Source: Cymodocea nodosa
Taxonomy: Eukaryota > Streptophyta > Magnoliopsida > Alismatales > Cymodoceaceae
Length of the DNA: 64,000 nt
Assembly (NCBI GenBank): GCA_036874045.1
Contig: CM072335.1
Coordinates: 392,001 to 456,000 of the forward strand
Direction of reading: 5' to 3'
Below are positions 31,891 through 42,319 of the stretch, one piece after another. The translations under genes and the position numbers were made by a program. Position 1 is the first letter of the stretch; every line of letters begins with the position of its first letter. Below the pieces are notes generated by a model, which searched no databases, was not told the DNA's origin, and was given only the letters and a program-made list of their open reading frames with translations.

Positions 31891-32626
31891 GGAGTGGGAA
31901 GTGAAGGTGGTGGTGATCAGAGGCCTCTCGTATCCTCACGTTCGTTCTGCCGCCCTTCCTCCTTCCACTTCTTATCTGATTCAAATTTGCCATGCCAGTT
32001 GGTGGATTCTCATTGGCTGTATTTGCCACGTCAACCAAGTGACGGTTTAATCCCATCTCTCATTTATATTCACACTTACGAGTTGTTTTTTCAATTAAAT
32101 TATTATAATTTTACTATTTAAAAAGTTCTTTTATCATTTTTAAGTGGGACTCAGATTTTTTAGAGAATTGAGAAAAATTTTAAAAAACAAGGATTGAGAG
32201 TTTTTTATGCAATTATATTGACTTTATTTCTTTTATTTTGACAGATTCTTCCATATCTAGATTATCTAAAATTAATTTCTGTTTTAGTACAAATATTATT
32301 ACCATTATCAAAAAATACAGATTATGACAAGCATCTAGAGTCCATGGTATTCTTACACAACATAAATTTTAATATTTTAATTTTAATGATATATTTAAAT
32401 ATATTAATGACAAGATTTAAATTTAAAAATAAATACTTATAAATATCAAATAGATGGTTACTTTTCGCGTAAGATATGGACACCTTAGATATTTTTCTCC
32501 CGTAGAATAATTTGATTTTCTATGACTAAAATACCCCTAACAGAAAACTGTAAGGACCAAAAAGTCCTCACTCACCTTATCCTCTGGCCCTTCCTTCTTC
32601 CCACGGTAAACGAAGTGAACAAAAAA
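31891..32626. promoter_or_regulatory. Divergent intergenic region between PnsB2 and the NusB-domain gene
   Basis: A 736 bp spacer separates two start codons facing away from each other. Ends are moderately GC-rich leaders, and the middle (about 32100-32480) is AT-rich. No TATA box stands out on either side. A shared promoter is possible from layout only. Confidence 0.4.
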
Positions 32627-35600
32627 ATGGAGGGAACCGCCGCTTTGGCGACCTCATCCTCTCCAACACCCAGAACCCACTTTTCTTCCACCCTCCTCCC
32701 CCCTTCTCCAGCCACTTTCAGGCAAACCCAGGTCATACGGTTCCACCCCAGGCTGTCCAAATGCCGGCACTTGGTCCTCCTGCCACCGCCTTCGGCTTCT
32801 GCCGTGGTGGAGGCCGTAGATGCCGAGCTGGAGAAGCCCGATGTCCAAAAGGAGGTGTCCAAGCGGATCGACAAGACTGGGAGGTTCTGCACCCCTAGAG
32901 CTGCAAGGGAGCTGGCCTTGTGAGTGTGGAATTGTGGAGCTTTTGGTTTTTTCTTCGTGGTTCTGTAGATTTTGATGAATTCGTAAAAAAATCGGCATTT
33001 TTATGTTGTAGATTGATTTCCTATGCTGCTTGTTTAGAAGGGAGTGATCCTGTTCGGCTTTTCCATAGGAGGGTCAATGCCAGAAGAAGTAAGTGAGAGG
33101 TTTATGTTGTTGAATTTGGTGTTCCGTAGAAGAGAAGCTATATTTGATATGATCTTTTTGCGTATTGTTTTTTACTAGTTCCTGGATATGTGTTTGATAA
33201 GGCGACTTTATTGGACTATGACCACATGAGCTTTAGTGGGTCGCCTGTTAAGACTGGCACAGAAGAAGAAGCGGAGGAACTTATGCTTAAGAATGAAAAG
33301 GAATCCACCATTGGTGAGTATTTTAGAATTTTAATTGGTTTGTCCATGGACTAGTTGTCTGTGAAAGAATGAACTAGATATAGCAATACACAATGAAGTT
33401 TTTACACGCTTACTTGGTAATCTGTACCATTTCTCTATGTGTGAAGTGTTCGCTAATGTTTCATATATAGAAGCCTGATAATTTTTGTTGTTTTTTAATA
33501 CTATCATTGCTTAGACTTCTTTGTATGTTTACTTCAATTTTTATTCTGCTGCTTTTTCTTGTTGTCTTTTTTTATTCCTGCTATTTTTCATATTGTCTAA
33601 GGTTTTTATTGATATATTTCTATAAAGAAATTTTTTGCCATCTTGTACCAATGTGAAGTATGTTTTTTTTTTTTTTTCTTTTTTCATATTCCAGAAGCTG
33701 AAGTTCTTTCTGCTCCACTCAAGCTGGTGTACAATAAATTTGTTTTGAGGTATTTCTCTTCTCCTTATCGATGGTTTTCAGGCTGAAGTTAATACAGGAA
33801 CTTCCACTTGTATTTACCAATCATAAATAGAATATCTCATGTGATGTGATATTAATCCTCATTTTCTAATTGTTGATTTGTTATTCCAGGGATTTCTGAG
33901 GTATAATTACGTTAATATAGTACCCTGTATTGTGAAATTACTTAATAATTTTCTTCACGTTGTTCATCTGTAGTTTGACGAGGGATATTTTGGAGGCTGT
34001 TGTGGAAAGATGGAATGAGCATGTCAGGATTATTGACACAATAATACCCATAAGTTGGAAAGTATGCCATTGAACACCGATACCTCTCTTTGCACACAAT
34101 TTTTTTGTGTCTCACATCTTTTCTACGAATTTCAGTTTTTCCTCATCAAGTAATATCATTTTCATTAAAGCAAAGCACATGCTACTGCTTACTAATTTTA
34201 AGTAATTGAGTTGGTTAGGATTTTGTGTTTCTCACTAGGATCCAAACATTGATGGCAAGATGTTCTTACTAATTTTAAAAAATACACATCTAACTGCTTT
34301 TAGTTTTTTACTTGCATTTTTCGCAAATCATAACAGAAGGCTAGTACAAATAATTGGTTTTTTAGTAGATGGTATTAATTTATACAACATAAGTTTGCAT
34401 CAACAATTAATAGGCAGGAATCCTATTGTATGAGACTGGAAAAGGTAAAACACAACTTGAATAAGATAAAATAAAAGAAAGGTATGATGCACCAGCAGAG
34501 ACACCACACATAAAATATAAAACCAAAACTATAACTATTACCTTGGACATGACTGCCCCAATTCCTAATCCTCATCCTACTAGCAGCATTCTAAACACAG
34601 GTTCTCTCCCCACTGCAGAGCTTGTCAATGCTCTCCCATTATAGGCTCTGTAGCCATAGATTCCTTCTAAGGATCAGTAGGGTTCAATCCCTGCCATAAT
34701 CAAAGTTTTCAGAGTACTCCATCTTCTTTGTCCAAAACTCTATAGAGTTTTGTTTGCCATAAGCAAAGTCTTCAGATAACTCCCTCGTCTTTGTCCAGAA
34801 TTCTTCTCTATAGGGTTTTGTTGAATATATAAAACCTCATAAGATGCTGCAAATCTCCTTCACTATTTTTGCAAAGTTCATATTTCGCCCCTTTTTTTAA
34901 TGATGGTATTAGTTTTTACGTTTACTAGGATTTGAATCTTAGTAAAAGTTACTAGTATTGCAACTCTTTATGAACTGAGCTATTGCAGTTTGTTCACATT
35001 TCACCTTATTACTAGGCTCCTTTTTATGCTATTTATTATAGATATGGCCCTTCCTCTCATCAAAAAGCGAGAGCCATGTTGTAAAACCCACATTTTGTAA
35101 AGAATTAGTTAGTCTAAATTCTGAGACTTACTTTCTTAATTAATACTGTCATTTATTGGAGCCTGAGTTCTCATTGTGGATCATTGATTAGTCCCAATCC
35201 CGCAACAAAACCATGTTCTCTTTCTTGGTCCCTGTCATGACTTGGTCATTTTCCCACCAGCAAATGACCACCCATCAAGCAGTATAAACAACTTGTTGAT
35301 CTTAACTACATCAAAGTTTCTATTTTATAATAATAGAAGTTGTGTTCAGCAGAATTTGAATCCTAATGAGAGTTACAACTACCATTGTCCTTGATCAATT
35401 AAGTTATTACAGTTGGTTTGACTACATCACTGTTCTTGACGTTTTTACTTAAAGAGTGAATTCTCATATTTTTGTTTCTAATTCAAACACATATAATTAT
35501 CCTAATTTAAATTGATTTGAATAATGGAAAAAAACTTCCAAGCAAAATCACGGTAGTTTCTCTCTGGATAATTCAGCACCCTGGCAATCAGTGGCCATGC

Positions 35601-36739
35601 CATTACTAGCAGCTCTTATTTGCCAACTCATTTCAAGCATTCCTCTTTGACCATAAGAATCTCTTTCCAAAAGCATGTCCCTGTTAAAAATTTATCTTAT
35701 TGCTTCCAACTTGCAAATGATGCTATTCCTCCCAATGTGCCCTTTCCAGCTTTACTCAATTTTCACATAAATATTGAGATGGTCAAGACCTTGAATTTCC
35801 TTTAAGGCCCTTTTTGGCCAACATATGAATATTCAGTTTGAAGACAGTCCACAAAACTGGTCCAATGTTCAACATTTTGTCAATTTGCATAGTTCAATTT
35901 AGAAGATTACTTCCTTACAGATATCTTTGTCCTATAGGGATTAGGCAGTCTACCGATTCTGCTGAAACTCAATGATGTTTATGAAAATAGCATGCTGCAA
36001 GAACTCTTCCTTACCATTAATCTTCACTCCGAATTTGGTTATAAGTGGAAAACTTGTAGGTGTTTCTCTTCCCTGTATGATGAAATACCCTACACTTCTC
36101 AAGGTTGAGAGCTAGTACTGCTTTTTGTGCTGTTTCAACACAATCTTTCCCAGTAGCCAAGCTTCCAGCAAAGCTCTGTTTTCTGAGAAAATTTGAATTT
36201 TCCATCAATATGCCAGTGTTTATCTATTAATATAACGATCACCATGTTCGGCAACTGCAATCTCAGTTTGGAAGGGAATAACAACATTTAGTCTAGAAGC
36301 AGCTTCCAGAGTAAAAATTTTGTTAAATGTAAACAGGAATCCTGCACTTGCAGGCATTCTCACACCATTGCTTTTTTGAATGCTCGCTCTATTACTACAT
36401 CACAAACAATAACGTCCCTTGGAATTTTTTTTGTCACAGGATGAACCAGCGGCAAGGATCTTAGAGCTTTGCATTCTGCATCTTGCCATGGCTGAGATTG
36501 TGAGGATTGGTACGCGCCATCAAATCGTAATAAATGAGGTCCGTCATGCTCTCCCAAAATTTCAAGCTTCTCAACCTTTTGTCGTGTTATCGTCGTCACT
36601 GACATCTCATTTTGCCATGTCTGTCAAGGCGGTTGATCTTGCCAAGCGCTTCTGCGATGGTTGTGCTCCACGGGTCATTAATGGATGCCTCAGGACCTTC
36701 GTCAAGGATCACAATTCGCCAGGAAATTTTCAGCCATAG
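32627..36739 (+). CDS. NusB-domain (antitermination NusB-like) protein, probably chloroplast
   Basis: Seven exons: 32627-32919, 33012-33088, 33179-33313, 33695-33749, 33974-34061, 36440-36538 and 36629-36739, 285 aa. The N-terminal ~70 residues are rich in Ser, Thr, Pro and Arg with few acids, like a plastid transit peptide. The NusB fold follows: TGRFCTPRAARELALLISYAACLEG..P, then RILELCILHLAMAEIV..G and EAVDLAKRFCDGCAPRVINGCL, the C-terminal helix pair of NusB. Bacterial NusB with NusE/S10 acts in rRNA transcription antitermination; the plastid protein's job is not established. The start at 32627 opens the transit peptide; an upstream in-frame ATG at 32522 is unlikely. The last intron (36539-36628) is 90 nt and has no in-frame stop. 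Confidence 0.85.
34694..34820 (+). repeat. Imperfect tandem duplication, period ~63 bp
   Basis: Two adjacent copies starting GCCATAATCAAAG and GCCATAAGCAAAG, each with a TCTTTGTCCA word and a CTATAG.GTTTTGTT end. They lie within the 2.38 kb intron 5 of the NusB-domain gene. The rest of that intron shows no coding sequence I can identify. Confidence 0.6.
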
Positions 36740-37620
36740 GACAAAGGGAAGGTCATGTACAGACCATTTAAGTTGAACGACTTCCACCAGAATTCTGGGC
36801 AGAAAAGAGCAGACTCCCAACAAGCAGGCAGGATATCGTCATGATCGGTGTACGGGTCAGCAATGGAATTTTCAACAATGCTATCAGGAATTTTCTTGCT
36901 TCCTTCGTGGATGATGGCCTGCCTTGTACTCTACCGTACGCATCATTCTAGAATTAATCGCAAAATCAAGAAAGCTTGCCATCTGCATCTTGCAACATTT
37001 GTGTCGCCTGTCACGAGATTGCGGAAAGCTGGTGTTTGTTTTTTTTTTGGAGTAATAATCATCCATGATTATACCAGAGAAACAGTTAAACAAATGTGAA
37101 GATGTTGTCAAGATTCGTCTGTTCATCTCCACTATTCCCAGATGAAGCTTCAAACCCATTTATTGCTCTACCAACATTAGCTATCTTTTGCCAATATCAA
37201 GTAAAAAAATGTTTTTCCAATATTATGTAATAAGAGGATGTCTTTAAGATTAAAAGAAAAAATTTGTATTACTATTATTCATCCGGTTGCGGTTTATGAT
37301 TCAAGATCCTAGACTAGAAGTGTCATCATGTGTAAAAAGTTCATGATAATAATTTTATCAGAAATAATACAATTTCATAAATTCTCGGTGACATGGTTTT
37401 GTGAAGTATGATACATGTAGAAATATGTTAATATATAAAAAAATTTAATTAATAAAAATAAATCAATTTATGCAAATAACGATATTCGTATTTTTTTTTT
37501 TTAAAGTTATTTAAACATTTTTAAAATATAAAGAAGGTAAAAAATACTATTATTCTGTAAAGAAGGCATTTTTAAAAATCTCACGAGAAAAGAGAGAGAG
37601 AGAGAGAGAGCACGTACGCT
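36740..37620. other. 3' flank of the NusB-domain gene and AT-rich spacer
   Basis: Likely 3' UTR up to about 37150, then AT-rich spacer, then a (GA)n run at about 37592-37611. No gene seen. Confidence 0.5.
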
Positions 37621-37635
37621 GGCGATGAAGTTTGA

Positions 37636-37670
37636 AAACCCTAACGTTGTTTGCAACACATCTATTTAAG
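37636..37670 (+). promoter_or_regulatory. Telo-box and TATA-like element upstream of the snoRNA genes
   Basis: AAACCCTAA (37636-37644) and TATTTAA (37664-37670) lie about 470 bp before the first snoRNA, with an inverted telo-box (CTAGGGTTT) near 37701-37709. Telo-boxes are typical of plant ribosomal-protein and snoRNA promoters. Assignment to the snoRNAs is by proximity; no protein-coding frame follows. Confidence 0.45.
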
Positions 37671-38136
37671 CCGAACCCTCGCCGCAGCCTGCCTTCGCCG
37701 CTAGGGTTTGTGGAACGTGGCCTTCCCTTTCGTCTCTCGGTGATAGGGTGGTGCCTCCGCCGTCGTCTCTGCTCTTTCCCTCGATCCCTACGCTCTATGA
37801 TACTGGTTTTTCCGCTTCGTTTCCACCGTTTGGCTTCTCTCGTTTGTCGATCGGGTAGCATCCAGCCTTTGCTCCTGGTTTTCATCGTGTTCTGATTTTG
37901 ATTCGTGCTTCGTTCGATGCCTATATTGCAATTCACTGTAGCTGGATTTGCTTCGAGCAAATCCCGTGTGCTGCAAGGAATCTATCGTTAGGCAACATGC
38001 AAAACCTTCTGCCTTCAGCTCTGATGATCCTCTTCTTTCTCGATCTACGTAGGATTTTTCGGTGACGAGGTAGATACATATTTTAGTATGTTCTTGTATG
38101 TTTTCTCTTACCTTTGCTTATATTCCGCGGCGTCTT

Positions 38137-38223
38137 CGATGTGGATGATGAAAAAAATTCATTCGGATTCCCATTGATTTTTTCGTAAAACATGATATAC
38201 AACCAGCTACTTCTGACACATCG
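38137..38223 (+). ncRNA. C/D-box snoRNA candidate, guide to 25S rRNA (snR72-like site)
   Basis: Box C ATGATGA (38145-38151) and box D CTGA (38213-38216) are bracketed by a perfect 7-bp terminal stem, CGATGTG (38137-38143) with CACATCG (38217-38223). Directly upstream of box D lies AACCAGCTACT (38201-38211), complementary to the 25S rRNA stretch AGTAGCTGGTT as I recall it (in ..CTAGTAGCTGGTTCCCTCC..). The box D + 5 rule would put 2'-O-methylation on the A of AGTA, the site methylated in yeast by snR72. A possible C' (ATGATAT) lies near 38192. Structure is seen directly; the target is from memory. Confidence 0.8.
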
Positions 38224-38344
38224 CTTCATCCCAGACGCTTCACTTCTCTCTTTTGGTTTGCTGGTCTTGAATCCTTTGACGTGTTGGGCGGCAGGGATGG
38301 TTTTTGTTATTCTCTGTAATATCGGTTGGTTTTATTTACGTTTG

Positions 38345-38426
38345 GGGCCAGTGATGTGAGAATAATATTTGCTACTCTTGATGGGAACGCTCATCTGATG
38401 AACATCCACCAAGATCTCTGAGGCTC
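38345..38426 (+). ncRNA. C/D-box snoRNA candidate with two guides to adjacent 25S rRNA sites (U18/snR58-like region)
   Basis: Box C GTGATGT (38351-38357, one mismatch to RTGATGA), C' CTGATGA (38395-38401) and box D CTGA (38418-38421) are enclosed by a 5-bp terminal stem GGGCC (38345-38349) with GGCTC (38422-38426). CCACCAAGATCT (38406-38417), abutting box D, is complementary to 25S AGATCTTGGTGG. AATATTTGCTACT (38364-38376), before the weak D' region, is complementary to AGTAGCAAATATT, which follows immediately in the same 25S stretch as I recall it. The D+5 rule points to the C of AGATC. A short T-rich tract follows. Confidence 0.8.
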
Positions 38427-38639
38427 TTTTCCTTTTCTTTTCTTCTTTATATTTCATCAACTTTACATTCCATTTTAGGAGAGATTCGTATACGTGTAAT
38501 TAGACGGAAAGAAAAAAAAAAATCGTTTAATTTCGCGAAGAAGTTTGTGAATAAGTGAATTTCGTTTGTATGTTTGTCATCTCTTAATTGTATGTTTTCT
38601 TTTGCGAAAGATTACTAGAGAGAGAGAGAGAGAGATGAT
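38427..38639. other. Spacer after the snoRNAs; (GA)n at 38618-38634
   Basis: T-rich then mixed sequence without a further box C/D pair that I can support. It ends in a GA microsatellite. Confidence 0.4.
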
Positions 38640-38805
38640 TTTTTTAATTATTTTAATTTATTATTTAAAAATTAATTCTATTTAATTTTGTTACGTGTAT
38701 AAATATTTGAATTTTAATTTTTGTAAAATTTTTGAATTTTAAATTATCTTATCAAATTTTGTTAATATTTAAATTCTACAGAATTTAAATTTAAATTTAT
38801 TTTAG
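38640..38805 (+). mobile_element. Truncated, decayed third copy of the 1 kb TIR-type element (right part)
   Basis: The order of words TTAAAAATTAATTCTATTTAA, then GTGTATAAATATTTGAATTT, then ATTTAAATTCTACAGAATTTAAAT matches the right end of the elements at 2434-3431 and 50179-51198, but with many changes and no terminal CAAACAGG. Confidence 0.5.
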
Positions 38806-39636
38806 TGGTAATTATTTTTCTATCTTTAATTACTCTAATTGTTATTTTATTTCTACTAAAATCGTGTCTTTTGTAATATTATCATCTATCCTTCGTGCTT
38901 TCTATTTAACATTCTAACTCGAATGCAATGTCAAGGGGATCTTTGTCAGGATCGAAAGTCAAATGCAATCATTGCGTTATGGCTCTCGTGCGCGTTTGCT
39001 TTCTCAATTTTTTTTGGCCAGAAATGTTTCATCGTCCTCACAATCTATGGGAAGGTTTGCTTCTGAGAATTAATTATTATTTAAAATTCCATATTTCTAG
39101 AATTCTTAAAAAAAATTTATGATACTCGGCAACATTAGAACTGCCGTGACGGAGCAACTATAAGAGAAATAATATGAAATGAAGACACGGACACTTATTC
39201 CCATTAGTCAAGTAACAGGACACCACTCAAACAAAGTAACAGAGAAGCTGCGGGCGGTGCATTTATCGGCGTTCGATTTTTACCTACCCTGAAAGTAATT
39301 TTGAATTGAATGTGATTTAGTAGAGGAAGGTGCAATCAATCTTATCATATACCATGATCTCGATTAGAGTTGATACAAAAAAAGAAACCATTATCAAAGA
39401 AAATGAAGAGGATTTCAATGCTCGTAAGCAACCGAGTAAATTGATTTTGAGAGCAAATGAAACTTTTAAGCACCATCGGTTGATCGAGGGCAAGTACGAC
39501 AAAGAATAAATAGTTTGGAAACAAGTGAACGGCTTTCATGCATCATTCCCATCGGACGAAGGAATAAATTCACGAAATAGAAGGCCTCTTGCTACTTCTA
39601 TTTGTACTCTTAAATTCACGAAAGTATCCTGTCAAC

Positions 39637-39893
39637 TCCTCCACAATGTCAAAGCCCTTGGATTCCATGTAAGTTCTAGTCACGTTAATAATGCAAGTAA
39701 GGATACCTTAAGAGTCTCTCTATACATGGCTGAGGGTGTAGAAGACTTTTAAGAGTACTCCTAAGAAAACTCAATATTAGAGACTCTCAAAAGTCTTTTA
39801 AACCTCCAACCATGTATAGTCTCACTTGCAACACTGACATAATTAGAGCCTATATAGAATCCCAAGGCATTGGCATTATGAAGAAACTAAAAA
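39637..39893. repeat. Imperfect inverted repeat (foldback), arms ~110 bp
   Basis: Left arm 39637-39756 and right arm 39783-39893 are imperfect reverse complements, sharing blocks such as CTATACATGG, AGACTTTT.AGAGT and TGCAAGT.AG.A. The loop is about 26 bp. A transcript across it would fold into a long hairpin. No TIR/TSD was identified, so it may be a MITE-like element or two opposed repeat copies. Confidence 0.65.
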
Positions 39894-39923
39894 GACATCT
39901 ATGCAAGTTTAGAACACAGAAAC

Positions 39924-41017
39924 TGTTAGGTTAATGGTAATTTTTTGATGATATTAAGTTAACATTTAAGTGTTTAAGCATAAATCCAACAAAATATAAA
40001 TAAGTCTGTAATATTTAGATGAACCATACGAAAGTTCATATAATTTGTGTAAACCTAATGAAGTTAATTCATTGTATTTAAACTTTATATTTTGACGATG
40101 AAAAACTATAAACTTATTCTCAAATGTCTCAAAAGCTAAGTCTCTATGTGTTTTAAGACTCTTTGATCACTTAAGATAGTAAGTGTCTATGATTTTAATT
40201 CGTCAGATGACTGTTTCAATTATCAAGTGAGTCACTTTCGAAAACTTATAAATTAAATCTTCGGATTTCTCGGTCACATAGAAAGCTAACTTTTCATGAC
40301 CTAGAGTTTAATGATTTTTGATGGTCAAAAGTTTAAATGATAACTTTCCAATAAATTAAGACTTTATCAGTGACTTTGAACATTAACTATCTGAAAATCT
40401 AAATGTTGAATTACTTAATAAGTTTATGGTTCTCCGAACATTTTCAGTCACTTATTTTATTAATTGTCTGGCGGTCATACAAAGTCAAATGTTAAGTACC
40501 TGTGTGTTATTTATGGAATGATTATTCATATCTAGATAACTTATTACATTGTAGATTTGTAAGGATTTATTTCATAGGTTGATTTTAAGGAAAAAAAAAA
40601 CATTCGATGCATTCAATTTGACAGAATGGCAAATCACACTAATTGACAACTTTACAAGAAGCAAAATCAATGCTGCAAACACTCCAGAATAATATATGAG
40701 AAAGAACACAAAATAGGAAAAACAACGAAGGAAAACATATTCTCTATATACCTTTTGATAGATTGAGTGTAGAAATAATTCTCAAGGTTGAGATCTTGAG
40801 AAGTGAACTAACTCATTTAAGTGAACCACTATAAAAACTTTCTATATGTTCTTATCATTTTATCTCTATAGTATCTTTAATTGTTATTTCAATTGTGAAC
40901 TGTTAGAAATAAAAGTGAACTCTAATCTATAAGTAGAGAAATTGAATTTAATATCAATAAAATTTTAAAAGAAATTCATTATTCACCCCCTCCTCTAATG
41001 AGCATTGATCCTTAACA
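39924..41017 (+). mobile_element. Solo LTR of a Copia retrotransposon (SIRE/Maximus-like)
   Basis: Starts TGTTAGGTTAATGG and ends CTTAACA, with TG..CA termini. It is flanked by near-identical 5-bp sequences GAAAC (39919-39923) and GAAGC (41018-41022). Near the end it has the ATTCACCCCCTCCTCTA..GATCC signature found just inside the 3' end of many plant Copia LTRs. About 1.09 kb, non-coding, with no internal region beside it, hence a solo LTR. Confidence 0.75.
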
Positions 41018-41043
41018 GAAGCAACATAAGACCTAAGTTGAAT

Positions 41044-41247
41044 CTGTATATTAACAGATACGAAACTATTCCAACACTCTCCCTCACTTATGACTCATTT
41101 TATGTTCGCAAATGTCTTACATATAAATCTGTTCTAATTTTATATTGAAAGTTAGTCTCAAAATCAATTAGTGATGAGTAAAAAGAATTCATCATATACT
41201 AGCTTAGGTTCAAATCTTATATTAACAAATATGGGACTACTCCAACA
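41044..41247 (-). repeat. Diverged direct repeats of an LTR-like end
   Basis: On the minus strand TGTTGGAATAGTTTCGTATC (from 41076) and TGTTGGAGTAGTCCCATATT (from 41247) begin two similar ~33 bp units. The first is preceded by a polypurine-like GTGAGGGAGAG. This resembles the PPT/LTR junction of an old element, into which the solo LTR was later inserted. Confidence 0.45.
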
Positions 41248-41310
41248 ATGACTCCTCGAACAATCTTGGTAGTCTTTGCCTTTGGAATCAAAGAGAAGAA
41301 GAGCCTAAAG

Positions 41311-41563
41311 TTAGTCAACGGACCTTGAAGATTTTCCCAAGCAGGTCAGGAGAGGTCGGTGATTACCTATTCTTTCATATGCAGTGCTTCCAAAGACGAT
41401 GAGGGGTTCTCGAGCACGCGGTAAAGGATAGATATTGATTGAGTCAAAAGCATCCCTGGCCTCCAAACCCCGTGCTATTGAATCAGTGATTGCTGGAAGA
41501 TGTGAAGAAAACATGGCCACAGATGAGAAATGAAAATTCCGTCTGGAACCTTCAAAATTCAAC
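41311..41563 (-). pseudogene. Possible orphan exon / truncated gene of unknown function
   Basis: On the minus strand an acceptor-like ...TTTTGAAG at about 41564 is followed by an open stretch. From ATG 41514 it codes MFSSHLPAITDSIARGLEA and RDAFDSINIYPLPRAREPLI, then reaches a GTAATC donor-like site or a stop at 41311. The composition looks protein-coding but I do not recognise the family, and no following exon is found downstream, where repeats begin. A 5' leader-like exon could lie at about 41825-42130. It may be a gene broken by insertion, or chance. Confidence 0.35.
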
Positions 41564-42306
41564 ACATATAGAAGATTAACAAAGCAACATTTTAAAAACA
41601 ATTAGATAGATAATATAAATTAACGTTCCTCAAGCATGAACTAGTACATGGTTGACAAACAGAAATCTGTAATGCATGTAAGAAGACCTGGTTTCACAAA
41701 GTTCTGGATGGAAGGATCAAAGAAACAAACATGAAAAACAAAATTTATAAGATACAGTAGCTGCTTAGAAATTGATTAATTGCATCTACCCTAGGCGTAA
41801 AGCTTATCCATCCTACCTTACGATAAAAGAACTTTGCCCCCATCAACAACGGCAGCCGCTTCACGAAACGCCTTCCATGTCGCTTGGATGCAATAGACTC
41901 CTTATCCATCCGCAAACAAAAACGCAAGGCAATCTCGTTCCTCGTCCTACATTTGTAGGAATCCATCCATTTACACCCATACAATACAACGGCTTTTCCA
42001 ACACCGTAACAAAAAATCGGAAATCTCACGAGCATCAGGAAGAAAACAAATCGATCCGGAGGGGGAAGAAAAGGAAAGAAACGTACTCGAGACGACACCG
42101 ACGATCACCACCCAGTGAGAAGGAGGCACAAATGATGCCCTAACCAGACCACAATATTCGTCCCTATATTTATTTTCTAGAGGTATTTTTATTAAGTCAA
42201 ATTTATGGAATGTATAATATAATCTATTATAATAGCGATTATTAGTTTCTTCCTGTGTTACATGTCACTTCGGTTGTTGATACTTACATTTAATTAAAAT
42301 AAAATT

Positions 42307-42313
42307 AAAAAAA
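42307..42313 (-). terminator. Pol III terminator of tRNA-Glu
   Basis: A run of seven T on the minus strand, six bases after the tRNA 3' end. Confidence 0.8.
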
Positions 42314-42319
42314 GTAAAT

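Noticed and set aside
35600-36210. Short frames in intron 5 of the NusB-domain gene
   Set aside because: No conserved motif on either strand; may be old repeat DNA but the class cannot be named.
37938-38000. Strong hairpin plus ACA, considered as an H/ACA snoRNA
   Set aside because: The hairpin (GGATTTGC/GCAAATCC) is real, but no ANANNA hinge box and no second hairpin at proper spacing to the ACA were found.
41745-42126. 117-aa minus-strand frame
   Set aside because: Looks like a 5' leader with a promoter-proximal GT; the translation resembles no family. At most a non-coding first exon.
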